Below are positions 44,707 to 55,600 of a stretch of 64,000 nucleotides of DNA, in pieces. The notes under the pieces are model-generated. The model saw only the letters and a program-made list of their open reading frames with translations, ran no database searches and was not told where the DNA came from. This DNA comes from Saussurea involucrata. Lineage: Eukaryota; Streptophyta; Magnoliopsida; Asterales; Asteraceae. Positions within the stretch are counted from its first letter, which is position 1. Each line of letters starts with the position of its first letter. Both the position numbers and the translations under genes were made by a program. The stretch covers positions 253,072,422 to 253,136,421 of the forward strand of contig CM066321.1 of NCBI GenBank assembly GCA_033807775.1, given 5' to 3'.

Positions 44707-46494
44707 GTTTGGATCTCTGAGGGCATCATCTATTTTCTTTGGTTCAGTTAGAGAAATAAAGTTAACAAATAAACAAATATTACCTGCACTTCTACGAGTC
44801 TGAATACCAGCGTTGGGATCACCAAGAATTTGATCGATTGGGTGATTTACAGTCCATCGCTGAGCCGGAGCATGCGTCGCTGACTCAGTCTGAACTGGAG
44901 AAACTGAAGATGAGGCTTCAGCTACTTCTGGATTATCAGCTAAGAGAGGAATGTTTGCATTTGCCACTTCATTCACTGATTGCTGAGAAATAGATGGAAT
45001 TTCTGAGACATTTGGATCAACTGCAGGTATAGTGTTTATAGGAACAGCTGAGACCCAAGATGTTTCAGCTTCACTATTTTGCATATTTGGAATGATAGAA
45101 GGACCATCATTTTCTACTGTGTGAGCATGAGGAGTGGGGACATCTTCTGAATCACCAAGATGAGAAAACATCCATTGATTCAGTTCTTCTGTATCAGCGT
45201 TCGGTTTAGAGTTCGCTGAACGGGATTCGTCAAACGTGACATGAATAGTTTCTTCTACAGTTTGTCTTCTTCGGTTGAAGACTCTGAAGGCTTTGGAAAC
45301 TGAGGAGTATCCAAGAAAGATTCCATCATCAGCCTTAGGATCAAACTTTCCAATGGCATCTATGTTGTTCAGTATGAAACACTGACATCCAAAGATGTGA
45401 AGAAAGCTGATTGAAGGCTTTCTCCCATGAAAGAGTTCATAGGCTGTCTTTTTGAATCTTTTAACTATCAGCGACCTGTTTTGCGTAAAACAAGCAGTTT
45501 TGACAGCTTCTGCCCAAAACTGAGTAGGCAGGTGAGAATCGCTGAGCATTGAACGTGCAGCTTCAATAATTGTTCTATTTCTTCTTTCAGCGACTCCGTT
45601 TTGTTGTGGTGTTCTCACTGACGAAAAGTTGTGAGAAATACCCTTGCTCTCAAGGAAGGAATCAAGAGAACTGTTTTTGAATTCAGTTCCATGATCACTC
45701 CTTATTGAGCGAACAGTCATATTGTTCAGAGTTTCCATCTTCCGAACAAAGGTGATGAGTTCTTCAGGGGTGTCACTCTTAGAACGGAGAAACATTACCC
45801 ATGTGTAACGAGAGAATTCATCAACTATGACCAGCGTATATTTCTTTCCAGCCATGGATTGTTTGTTAACGGGGCCAAACAAATCCATATGGAGTAGTTG
45901 TAGAGGAGATGACACTGAGGAAACTTGCTTTGACTTAAAGCTTGCCTTGGTCTGTTTCCCTTTTTCACACGCTGAACATAAGGACTCTTTGGCGTATGAA
46001 TGTTGAGGTAGACCAGTGACTAACTCTTTGGAAGAAAGAGTATTCAGTGTCTTGAAGTTGAGATGTGAGAGCCTTTTGTGCCATAGCCAGTTAACATCAG
46101 AAGATGCTTTTGAGAAGAAACAGGAGTTCTCAGTGGTTGTTGAGTCCATGTTTATAACGTAAACATTTTCCAAACGATAACCGCTGAGAGCTATCTTCTC
46201 CTTTTTGTCAGAGACAAAGCAGGATTCCTTAGTGAAAATCACTTTGTTATCCATGTCGCAAAGCTGACTGATGCTTAGAAGATTATGCTTCAGCCCTTCA
46301 ACATATGCGACTCTTCTGAAGGATGTTGTACCATTTGAAAGTACACCATACCCTCGGGTATGTCCTTTTCCATTTCCACCGAAAGTCACAGATGGACCCT
46401 TCTCTTCCTTGTATTCAGCGAGCAGGTTTTTCTTTCCAGTCATGTGTCTAGAGCATCCGCTATCGAGATACCAGATACCCTTCTTAACCTGCAA
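44707..46494 (-). CDS. Copia A pol: protease remnant motif, pre-integrase and integrase
   Basis: About 595 codons in frame with gag after the TAA. It starts QVKKGIWYLDSGCSRHMTG (DSG is the protease-type active-site motif). The integrase zinc finger HHCC follows (LWHKRLSHLNF ... LCSACEKGK). The catalytic core has D (LLHMDLFGPV), D (RSDHGTEFKN) and E (GVAERRNRT). A beta-rich domain comes next (GRKPSISFLHIFGCQCFI; DDGIFLGYS) and then a long acidic/Pro linker to RDPN, where TAG 44704-44706 stands. Integrase inserts the cDNA. There is no ATG at the start, so translation must come from gag by readthrough or splicing. Confidence 0.92.
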
Positions 46495-46509
46495 TACAAA
46501 GGAAGATTA
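46489..46509 (-). other. gag/pol junction of copia A: in-frame TAA then pyrimidine-rich stretch and TTGCAG
   Basis: The minus strand reads TAATCTTCC, TTTGTA, TTGCAG. Gag (KWVPKQN) and pol (QVKKGIWYLDSG) are in one frame. This is the third copia family here with TAATCT...TTGCAG at this place. Confidence 0.75.
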
Positions 46510-48915
46510 GTTTTGCTTGGGTACCCACTTCACCATGTATACGCGTTTGTCAGTGGAAGTAGTTGGAATGGGTTCAGCAGTCTTCGCAGCATTTGAAGAT
46601 TCAGCTTTGTCTTTCTTCACTTCGGTCAATTTCTTGACCTCAGCGGTAGGAGTCACCTTGACCTGAATTGCAACTGGTTTGGTCTTCTTGGGTGCTATCT
46701 TCACCTTAGCTATCTTATCAGCTTTGGTGGCTGTGGGACACTTACTTGCAATATGATCGGTAAGTCCACAGTGATAACATTTCCTATAACTAAAATTAGT
46801 TCTAGGACCACTTGAGTGCTGAGCTTTTAATTTGGAATTAGAAGTGCCAGCACCAAGTACACTATTGGTTTTTGAAATAGGACGAACATTCAGTTCTTCA
46901 GATTTCTTACCAAGGATATCTACTCTGAGTCTAGGAGTAGGTCGCTGAACTGATCCAGAGGTCTGATTTCTAGAACCAGATGAATGAATCACTAAGGCTT
47001 TGGAAGCATTCAGCTTAGGTACTAAGGTACCCTTCTGAGGATTTTGATAAATAACAATTCCTTTACCTTTGTCTTTAGAGACAGAGGTAGGTTTTGAATA
47101 AACCATTTTCTCCTTACCTTTTGAGGAGGTAGGAGTTTCCTCAGGGATTGGTGTAACCGACGAGGAGTACTGAGATGAAGAAGTGTCAGCTACTGAGGAT
47201 ACGAACGTTCCAAATTTAAGCATTGAACGTTCAGTGGTTGGTATTGGAGTATCATATTTATAACCCAGACCACGTTTATCACTCAGAGGAATCTGAGCCT
47301 TAATTATCTCAGTGATCTTTGTTGAAGAATTACACCATCCTTCAACAGTAGCTTGTTCCGCTTTTAATGCAGCGATAGCTTCCGCTCGTTCGATTTTGAC
47401 TAGCTGATTTAAATGGACTTGATCTTTAAAATCTTCTTCAAATTTAGAAAGCTTTTCTATTTGAAGGTGGCAGTTTTTAAGCTTTTCAGCGAGATCAAGA
47501 TTTTGGTTTTCAACCACAGCTTTGCCGTTCATGGCTTCGTATAAACTTCTAGTCAGCAGTTCGATTTTACGGAGACTATCAGCTTCATCAATATTTGCAA
47601 TATTGGTAAAGAAGGAAGGTGATACCTGAATGGCAGATGTTGAAGTGGAGGGAATGTCTGAACTTTCTTCCTCTTCTTCAATCTTGGCCATGAGACATTG
47701 ATTTGCTTCATCATCTTCAGAATCAGATGATGAGGCTTCTTCATCAGAAGCAGCCCAATCATAGTCAGCCATCAGGCCTTTTCCTTTCTTCTTAAAGCTT
47801 TTCAGCTTTGCATACTTTTCCTTCAGCTTTGTGTATTTGTCATCTTTATTCCTTGGAACAAAGGATTTCTTTGTAAAAGCTGAAGGTCTCATGATTTTCT
47901 TTGACCTGCACTCGTTAGCGAAATGACCTGTCTTTTCGCAGTTAAAACAAGTAGCAGTAGCCTTATCAACAAAAGCTGATGACTTAGGCTTGTCAGCTAT
48001 AGAAAGAGTTTTGTTCTTTCTAAACATTTTCTTCTTGGCGGATCTCCTGAACTTTTTAGTTAGGAGAGCCAAGGATTCATCATCATCTGAAGAATCAGAA
48101 TCTGATGACCTTTCAGAGTTACTTTCTAACTCAGTGATAGTGACCACGGGTCGCTGAGTAGAAGGTTCCTCTGAGATTAAAGCAATAGGGGTGCTTTTGG
48201 AATCTTTTACAAGATTCTTCTTAAGATGGCTAGATTGCTCATGATTCAGCAATGTGCCATATAAGGTAGCGAGTGTCATTGATCTTAGATCTTTTGACAG
48301 CTTGAGACACATGGAATAATTGTCCCAGCTTTCAGGTAAACATTCTAAAAACTTTGTCAGCACTTCAAAGTTAGAATATTCCTTACCAACCGTTTTAAGA
48401 TCTATAATTAAGCAATTAAAACGTTGATGAACTTCAGAGAGAGTTTCATTCTTACCAGAAATGAAGCTTTCGTATTGTCTTACAAGGTTGATCTTTCTTG
48501 AATCCTGGACTTCAGACGTTCCTTCATACTGAACACATATTGTGTCCCACATGGCTTTTGAGGATTTCAGGTTCATGACGGAATGGTAGACTTCGTCAGG
48601 AAGGGCCATGGATAGTATGGATCTGGCTTTTGTATCTATAGCCACTTTCTTCTTGTCTTCATCGGTCCACATGTGTATTTCCTTTGGAATCAGCCTTTCA
48701 GGAATAGCAGCTCGAGTTGCAGTGGCTGGAACTAAAGGATCAATAGTTACAGGGATGTGTGGGCCGTTTTCAAGATAGTAGGTCATAGTAGGGTCTACAC
48801 CTTCTAGGAAGAGCATCATCCTATTTTTCCATAAGTTGAAGTTGTCTCTGGAAAATCTAGGGGGTTTTGCAAGAGAACCATTGTCAATATAATTTGTGTT
48901 TGTGTGGGAGGCCAT
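46507..48915 (-). CDS. Copia A gag (802 codons, intact)
   Basis: ATG 48915 lies 66 nt after the primer binding site. The UBN2-type copia gag core spans about residues 20-240 (PPRFSRDNFNLWKNRMMLFLEG; ARSILSMALPDEVYHSV; MWDTICVQYEG; FLECLPESWDNYSM). It carries two CCHC zinc knuckles, CFNCEKTGHFANEC near residues 322-335 and CYHCGLTDHIASKC near 712-725. Between them are a Ser/Asp/Glu-rich stretch (SSDSDSSDDDE) and a predicted coiled coil (LRKIELLTRSLYEAM; LAEKLKNCHLQIEKLSKF). Two widely spaced knuckles and a length near 800 are more than typical copia Gag. It forms the particle and packages RNA. Ends at TAA 46507-46509. Confidence 0.93.
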   Translation of the reverse strand: MASHTNTNYIDNGSLAKPPRFSRDNFNLWKNRMMLFLEGVDPTMTYYLENGPHIPVTIDPLVPATATRAAIPERLIPKEIHMWTDEDKKKVAIDTKARSILSMALPDEVYHSVMNLKSSKAMWDTICVQYEGTSEVQDSRKINLVRQYESFISGKNETLSEVHQRFNCLIIDLKTVGKEYSNFEVLTKFLECLPESWDNYSMCLKLSKDLRSMTLATLYGTLLNHEQSSHLKKNLVKDSKSTPIALISEEPSTQRPVVTITELESNSERSSDSDSSDDDESLALLTKKFRRSAKKKMFRKNKTLSIADKPKSSAFVDKATATCFNCEKTGHFANECRSKKIMRPSAFTKKSFVPRNKDDKYTKLKEKYAKLKSFKKKGKGLMADYDWAASDEEASSSDSEDDEANQCLMAKIEEEEESSDIPSTSTSAIQVSPSFFTNIANIDEADSLRKIELLTRSLYEAMNGKAVVENQNLDLAEKLKNCHLQIEKLSKFEEDFKDQVHLNQLVKIERAEAIAALKAEQATVEGWCNSSTKITEIIKAQIPLSDKRGLGYKYDTPIPTTERSMLKFGTFVSSVADTSSSQYSSSVTPIPEETPTSSKGKEKMVYSKPTSVSKDKGKGIVIYQNPQKGTLVPKLNASKALVIHSSGSRNQTSGSVQRPTPRLRVDILGKKSEELNVRPISKTNSVLGAGTSNSKLKAQHSSGPRTNFSYRKCYHCGLTDHIASKCPTATKADKIAKVKIAPKKTKPVAIQVKVTPTAEVKKLTEVKKDKAESSNAAKTAEPIPTTSTDKRVYMVKWVPKQN

Positions 48916-48980
48916 TTTCAGAAAATAGCAAGGAAGAGAAATATCTTAGATTAGATCTTGTTTATGAGATTAAACAAATC

Positions 48981-48993
48981 TGCTCTGATACCA
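48981..48993 (-). promoter_or_regulatory. Primer binding site of copia A
   Basis: The minus strand reads TGGTATCAGAGCA, two bases from the LTR. Confidence 0.9.
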
Positions 48994-48995
48994 CT

Positions 48996-49966
48996 TGTTG
49001 GTCCCGAAAGGCCTATACAAGTTTGTAGAAGGGGGGGGGGGGGGGGGTTGAATACAAACACGCTATTTTACTTTTCTAAATTGTTTATTGATAAATCGTT
49101 AACAATTTACAGCTTGTTGCGGAAACAAGATTAAGGATAAACCTAAATCTAAACAAGTTGGAACACTAAGGTTTCTTGCACTAAGAAAGATATGGAGATT
49201 ACTAATAAAATCCTATCTTGAGAGAGATTTGTACTTGTCCAGAGTTAGCAAGTTACTTCAAATGAAGTGAGTTCATCTCTTTATATACTGCATGCATTTA
49301 ATGCAATTCAGTATACGCTTTACACGTGTCATCAACGGATTGGTTGCATGTCATTGACCTTTGTTGACAACCTTAGTAGCCGCATGAATGAACAGTGTAG
49401 TATCAGAGTGGTTGTACGATCTTAGATTTTCGGAGGTTCTTTTCTGACATTTCGTACGGTGGCGTGCAAGGGAGGTTAAGACAAAAGTACTTTGTACGGA
49501 GGACTTCATGATCAGCTTTCGTTGATTCAGCGATTATCATTTACTATTCAGCGAATGATAAAGTTCAGCGATAGCTGAAGTCTTGTACTTGATACTTCAC
49601 GTTGAGTGGACAAATCTGAGTCTTCGCTGATCCGCATCAGTTCATTAGTAGACTTGTCGCTGGTTCTTGAGCTTGATCTTTGACTTCAGCGTAGAACCTT
49701 TGTTGACGTGAAACTTGTCTTCAGGGATTATAAGTAAACAACTAACTTATCAGCGATCACCATAAGGACTGAACAGACTCAGCGCATTATGGTGAACAGT
49801 GTTCGCTGAATGTTTAATTTAAAGAGCGAGAGTTCCTATCAGCGGTACTGTAAGATCTTAGTACTTATCAGCGATAGTGAAACTCTGATACATATTGTTT
49901 ACATACAATTTTCACTAAGTATTTAAGAGAGGGTCATTATCAAATCACTGAGGGTTTGGATCAACA
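48996..49966 (-). repeat. 5-prime LTR of copia A
   Basis: 971 bp; TATATAAA on the minus strand at 49280-49287; G run of 17 at about 49031-49047. It differs from the 3-prime LTR at about nine positions. Confidence 0.95.
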
Positions 49967-49971
49967 GACGT
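49967..49971. repeat. Target site duplication of copia A (GACGT), right
   Basis: Identical to 36902-36906. Confidence 0.95.
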
Positions 49972-50666
49972 GAATAATATAAGGGGCGTTGGTTTGTCGG
50001 AAGGTTTGGTAGTGGCTCAATGTTATGGCATCATATTATACTTTATACCTTGTGCAAATACTCGAACAACCGATTACTTAAACTTCGTGTGAACAAACGT
50101 TTCACAATAGCGATTTTTGCATACAATATTATACCTTGTGCAAATACTCGAACAACCGATTACTTAAACTTCGTGTTAACAAACGTTTGTCAATAGCGAT
50201 TTTTGCATCCAATATTATACCTTGTGCAAATGCTCGAACAACCGATTACTTAAACTTCGTGTGAACAAACGTTTCACAATAGCGATTTTTGCATACAATA
50301 TTATACCTTGCGCATGTTGACAACCGAATACTTTATCCACTGTGCGGATTTACAAAGATGCTTTAAAACTGTTACGCATACCCAAAACCTGTGAACTCAC
50401 CAACTATTCAATAGTTGACCCTCTCATTTACATGCTTTTCAGGAAATAGCAAGTAAGGTTTGAACTTTAGAAGGCACCACAAGTAGCGGCATCCAACACT
50501 ATTTTCCTTATCATGTCAATTTATGTTTTTGGACAATTTGTATTTTGGAACAAGATGTAACTTTTGTAAACTTTTTATGCTATGATGATTGTGTGTTGTC
50601 TTCTACCTTACGAAATGAAACCTTGAGCTGCGACATCCCGTGTTTCCGCTTTAGTGGGGTGTGACA
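49972..50666 (+). repeat. 5-prime LTR of G2, second part
   Basis: It continues the LTR after copia A and ends GGGGTGTGACA before the primer binding site. It contains an 86-bp tandem repeat. Confidence 0.88.
50045..50316. repeat. 86-bp tandem repeat, three copies plus a partial fourth
   Basis: The unit starts ATACCTTGTGCAAATACTCG and ends TTTTTGCATACAATATT. Starts at 50045, 50131, 50217 and 50303 give an exact 86-bp period. Copies differ at a few bases. Confidence 0.92.
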
Positions 50667-50669
50667 GAA

Positions 50670-50682
50670 TGGTATCAGAGCC
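50670..50682 (+). promoter_or_regulatory. Primer binding site of G2
   Basis: TGGTATCAGAGCC, three bases after the LTR. Confidence 0.9.
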
Positions 50683-50997
50683 GTAGGTTATAGAGAATAC
50701 CGGTCTTTCATTGGAAAAGCCCAACTATAACCAAAATCCAAAACTGACATGAAAACAACTGAACCTACTACTAGTATAACTAAGTCTAGTATGGTATCAA
50801 CAGACTTTAATTAAACATAGCTTGATCACCTATGTTCGATTAAGGAAGGTTAATGCGAGACTAGAAATGGTTATAGTAGGAGTATGTCAATTTTTACTTG
50901 CACTCTCTAGTAGCATGCATAGTGCGTAGACATTGCATAGGATAGACATTACACTTGTGCGATTAGTAACTAAGTACACTTTTGCCTCAGTTTCACT

Positions 50998-51627
50998 ATG
51001 TCATCATCATCATCCCACTCTCTCTCTTCATACTCGGCCGACGAGTCGGGTTATGTCACTGGTCGACCGCGAGTCAACCCATCGAGTATCCGGTAAGATG
51101 AGGATCCTAGGAGCACTGAATCAGATCAAGAGGTGTCAAGCGAGAGAGATCCTTACGACAGACCGAGAGTGTCACCGACCTCGGTACTACCGCGACCAAC
51201 CCCGATAATTGTTCAACCAAACCTTAGAGGGCCCCGTATTAGGCAAACGACGAGAAAGAGCGCCCCAATTCCTAGACGGGCGACGCTTAGGACGGAGCGT
51301 CCGGAGGCGCCGGAGCCGCCACGTGTGATCACTGGAGTACCAGTCGGGCGTGTGTCTGGCATGACCTGGGCGGAGGAGCAACATGTACGGGCTATGGCGA
51401 CTGCGCTACACGGCTATCAGGCGAGGGTGACGCACCAAGGGCAAGTCGTGACTGAGCTGGTGGAGCTGAGCCAACTCTTGTACAATGTTTTGACCCAGGC
51501 TTTGGAGAGCGTTAGGATGGCTAGGCGGACCGCGATGAGGGCGGAGTTTGCATGCGTGATTGGAGGAGTAGTGCTAGCTATGCTTGTGTTGATGATCTTG
51601 ATAGTTGTGTATTTGGGATGGTTTTGA
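50998..51627 (+). pseudogene. Leader ORF of G2: homologue of the G1 leader ORF
   Basis: ATG 50998 opens about 209 codons in one frame with a single TAA at 51094-51096. Ser-rich start (MSSSSSHSLSSYSADES), Pro/Arg-rich middle (RGPRIRQTTRKSAPIPRR, shared with G1), MTWAEEQHVRAMATALHGYQ, a short helix (VTELVELSQLL), and a strongly hydrophobic C-terminal segment (VIGGVVLAMLVLMILIVVYL) followed by GWF. From 51133 the frame is uninterrupted. It lies between primer binding site and gag. I do not recognise it; tail-anchored membrane topology is inferred. Confidence 0.7.
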
Positions 51628-51867
51628 TTAGGATGATTGATAGTTTGGCAACTTTTGATAAGACTTTTGGGTTCAAAGGAAAACATTTTTTTCTTGTGGT
51701 TATTATGAATTAAGTATTTTGGGAAATTTTAAGTGATTGGTTGTATTAGATCTAAAAACTTTAGTATTGTTGTAGGATGAACCTCAAAATTTTGGTATTA
51801 GTGGCATTATCTAAAAATAGGAATGGATTTTTATCTTGATGTTATCTGAAGCACGGATAGGAAGGTA
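51628..51867 (+). other. G2 spacer with deletion of the gag N-terminal half
   Basis: Short non-coding stretch. Compared with G1, about 820 bp of gag from the start codon to just before the zinc knuckles is missing. Confidence 0.6.
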
Positions 51868-53671
51868 GTGAGAAATTTCGGAGTAAAGGCTCAGGACTCT
51901 AGGCAGTTCAATGGTCCACACCCAAAGTGCAACAAATGCAACTTTCATCACGAGGGAGCCTGCCCCATTTGTGACAATTATAAGCGGCCAAGTCATCTCA
52001 CCAAGTTCTGCAGGATGGAAAAGGGTCACAATGAAGGGAGAAGGGCATGCTTCGAGTGCGGAAGTCAGGATCACTTCCGGAATACGTGCCCGAGATTGGG
52101 TAGGAGGCCGAGCAACAATAATAATGGGAATCAGGCAAGGCAAGACAATCAAGGAAATCAAGGAGGTCAAGCTCGAGGACGGGCATTTGTCATTGGAGCT
52201 GAAGAAGCACGTCGCGACCCCAGTATGGTGACAGGTACGTTCTTTCTAAACAACCACTATGCATCAGTATTACTTGACACTGGAGCATACAGGAGTTTTG
52301 TTTCGTTAGAATTTAGGCCACTAATTAACTTGGAATCTAGGAGAATGTTGGATGCTTATATTATTGAGGTTGCTAATGGTCATAAATTTGAGGCTAAGGA
52401 TGTAATTTTAGATTGTACCTTGAATCTAGCCGATAAGTTGTTTAGTGTTGATCTTATTCCTATTGAATTGGGGAGTTTTGACGTAGTAGTGGGTATGGAC
52501 TGGTTATCCAAGAATCGAGCGGAGATTTGTTGTTTTGATAAGACGGTTAGGCTACCTTTGCAAAATGGAGAAACCCTAGTTATACAAGGAAACAAAGTTG
52601 GAAGGAGCCTAGAGATAGTGTCAAGTGTGAAGGTTCATAAGTATTTGAGGAAGAAGTGCGTTGCATTTTTGGCACACGTAGTTGAGAAGAGGTCCGAGAA
52701 AAGGCGAATCCAAGATATTCCTGTGGTGAAGGATCACCCAGAAGTGTTCCCAGATGATTTGCCTGGACTTCCCCCATTTAGACAAGTCGAATTTCAAATT
52801 GACCTCATACCCGGAGCATCACCTGTGGCTAAGGTGCCATATCAGCTAGCACCTGCTGAAATGCAAGAGTTGTCGGGTCAACTTCAGGAACTTTTGGACA
52901 AGGAATTTATTAGGCAAAGTTCCTCACCTTGTGGAGCCCCAGTCCTGTTCATCAAGAAAAAAAGATGGATCGTTTCGGATGTGCATCGATTATAGGGAGC
53001 TGAACAAGTTGACGATCAAGAATCGATATCCTCTTCCTCGAATAGATGATTTATTCGACCAGTTGCAAGGTGCAACTTATTTCTCAAAGATTGATCTTCG
53101 ATCAGGTTATCACCAGTTAAGAGTCCGTGAGGAGGACATTCCTAAGACATCTTTTAGGACTCGATATGGACACTACGAGTTTTTGGTTATGCCTTTCGGG
53201 TTAACGAATGCACCAGCTGTGTTCATGGATTTAATGAACAGGGTATGCAGACCATACCTTGACAAGTTTGTGATCGTGTTTATCGATGACATTTTGATCT
53301 ACTATCGAAGTAAGGAGGATCACGAACAACATTTAAGGATAATCCTAGAACTTCTCAAGGATCAGAAACTGTACGCCAAATTCTCAAAGTGCGAATTTTG
53401 GATTCGAGGAGTACATTTTCTTGGTCACGAGATTGGAGAGAAGGGACTTCACGTGGATCCGTCTAAAGTGGAAGACGTTAAGAAGTGGGAAGCCCCTAAG
53501 ACCCCAACAAAAATTCGCCAATTTCTAGGTTTGGCGGGGTATTATCGTCGGTTCATCGAGAACTTCTCCAGAATTGCTAAACCACTCACATCACTAACCC
53601 AAAAGGATAGTAAATTCGTTTGGGGAGAACCGCAAGAGGAGGCGTTCCAGCTACTGAAGAAAAAGTTGTGA
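51868..53671 (+). pseudogene. G2 gag C-terminus, protease, RT and connection
   Basis: It begins inside gag (RNFGVKAQDSRQFNG). Zinc-knuckle sequence (CNKCNFHHEGACPIC; CFECGSQDHFRNTC), protease LLDTGAYRSF, the aspartyl loop GMDWLSKNRAE, then RT. A one-base insertion in an A run near 52960 shifts frame from 52995 to the one starting near 52931. RT shows KKDGSFRMCIDYRELN, FSKIDLRSGYHQ, and FIDDILIYY where IYS is usual. A TGA at 53669-53671 follows KKKL, a Cys codon in G1. Confidence 0.88.
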
Positions 53672-54550
53672 AATGCACCAATTCTAACGTTACCGGAAGG
53701 AACCGATAACTTTGTGGTGTATTGTGACGCATCGCATCAAGGTTTGGGTTTCGTATTGATGCAAAAGGACAAGGTTATAGCATACGCCTCAAGACAACTA
53801 AAGGTTCATGAGAAGAACTATACCACACACGATTTGGAGCTTGGAGCTGTGGTATTCGCTTTAAAGATTTGGAGACATTATTTGTATGACACTAAATGCT
53901 CTGTTTTCACGGACCATAAGAGTCTTCAGCATATCCTAGACCAGAAAATGCTCAACATGAGACAAAAGGAGATGGGTAGAACTACTCAGTGAATACGATT
54001 GTGAAATTCGCTATCATCCAGGTAAGACCAATGTAGTAGCCGATGCCCTGAGTAGGAAGGAAAGGATAAAACCTTCACGTGTACAAGCGATGGGAGTGCT
54101 TGTACAAACGAGTTTAAAGACTCGAATTCTTAAAGCTCAGGTCAAAGCAATGAAAAGAAAAAATTTGAAAGATGAGACCCTTCATGGTATAAAGAGTAAA
54201 TTTGACTAAGGTTGATGGAGTACGTTATTTCAAGGACAGAGTTTGGATTCCAAAAGTTAACAACAAACGGAAAGTAGTTTTGGAGGAAGCCCACAAGTCT
54301 AGGTATTCAATCCATCCAGGAGCGGATAAGATGTACAAGGACTTAAGGTAATATTATTGGTGGCCCGGAATGAAGAAGGATATCGCCTTGTACGTAGGAA
54401 AATGTTTAACTTGCTCAAAGGTCAAAGATGTATATCAAAAGCCATCAGGTCTGTTACAACAACCGGAGATTCCACGGTGGAAATGGGAACAAATCATTAT
54501 GGATTTTATAACCAAACTTCCGAGAACTGCCAAAGGGCACGACTCAATCT
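53672..54550 (+). pseudogene. G2 RNase H and integrase N-terminal part
   Basis: RNase H shows FVVYCDASHQGLG (Asp), LELGAVVFAL (Glu) and FTDHKSLQ (Asp). A frameshift near 53970 precedes RYHPGKTNVVADALSRKER. Integrase follows with the WWPGMKKDIALYVGKCLTC finger and WKWEQIIMDFITKLP (first catalytic Asp). TAG at 54550-54552 replaces a Trp codon. Confidence 0.85.
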
Positions 54551-54552
54551 AG

Positions 54553-55566
54553 GTTACAGTGGATCGACTTACGAAATCTGCGCATTTCCTTCCTATTCGG
54601 GAAGACTACAAGATGGAAAAGCTTGCACAAATTTACATCAATGAAATCGTTACGCGTCATGGAGTGCCTATTTCCATCATATCAGATAGAGATAGTCATT
54701 TCACATCCCGGTTTTGGCAGTCGCTTCAAAAAGAATTGGGTACGCAATTGAATTTGAGCACTGCCTATCATCCTCAAACGGATGGGCAAAGTGAACGGAC
54801 TATACAAACGTTAGAAGACATGCTTTGGGAATGCGTGTTAGACTTTGGGGGAAGTTGGGATAATCACTTGCCTTTGGTCGAATTCTCTTATAACAATAGC
54901 TATCACACCAGTATTCAGTGTGCGCCATATGAAGCCTTGTATGGACGCAAGTGTCGTTCACCACTTGCTTGGTTAGAAATTGGAGATAGACAGTTATCTA
55001 GACCCGATATTGTACAGGAAACTACCGACAAGATTGCAATCATTAGAGATAGACTTAAAGCATCCAGAGATCGTCAGAAAAGTTATGCGGATAATCGTCG
55101 GAAGCCTTTAGAATTCCAAGTTGGCGATAATGTGCTTCTAAAAGTATCTCCATGGAAAGGAATAGTACGATTTGGGAAAAGAGGAAAATTGAGCCCAAGG
55201 TACGTCGGACCATTTGAGATCTCTGAAAGGATTGGTCCAGTAGCATATAGACTCAATTTACCTAAGGAGCTAAGTGCTATCCATGATACGTTTCATGTGT
55301 CGAACCTCAAGAAATGTCTAGCTGACGATTCATTAATTATACCTCTAGAAGAAGTTCAGATTAACGATAAGTTGCATATCGTAGAAGAACCAATGGAGAT
55401 CCTCGATAGAGATGTTAAGCTCCTTAAGCGAAGCAAAATTCCGATCGTGAAAGTTCATTGGAACACAAGGCGTGGTCCTGAGTATACGTGGGAACGAGAG
55501 GACTACATGAAGGACAAGTATCCTCACCTCTTTGCTAACAAACCAGTTAAGGATGAAAGTTCTTGA
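54553..55566 (+). pseudogene. G2 integrase core and chromodomain-like tail
   Basis: An open stretch of about 337 codons. VDRLTKSAHFLPI, ISDRDSHFTSRFWQSLQ (second Asp), YHPQTDGQSERTIQTLEDML (catalytic Glu), then LYGRKCRSPLAW, the GPFEISERIGPVAYRL/LSAIHDTFHVSNLKKC block, and a tail VKVHWNTRRGPEYTWERED ending before TGA at 55564. The tail is the position and pattern of the chromodomain in Tekay-like elements. Complete at its end. Confidence 0.9.
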
Positions 55567-55591
55567 ATTTCGGGACAAAATTCTTTTAACC

Positions 55592-55600
55592 GGGGGAGAT
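55592..55600 (+). promoter_or_regulatory. Polypurine tract of G2
   Basis: GGGGGAGAT directly before the 3-prime LTR (TGTGACAACC). Confidence 0.9.

Larger units (their letters stand above)
36907..49966 (-). mobile_element. Copia A: young, SIRE-like, with a spliced 3-prime accessory gene
   Basis: A 13.06-kb minus-strand element with near-identical LTRs (about nine substitutions plus a G-tract length difference over 965 bp) and a perfect GACGT target duplication. Order in its own direction: LTR, primer binding site, gag (802 codons), TAA, protease-integrase, one TAG, RT-RNase H, about 1 kb spacer with a candidate promoter, accessory gene exon 1, intron, exon 2, polypurine tract, LTR. Size and gene order fit the SIRE/Maximus lineage, whose members carry an extra ORF 3-prime of pol. 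Only two disabling stops were seen (44704 and 38647). Confidence 0.95.
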
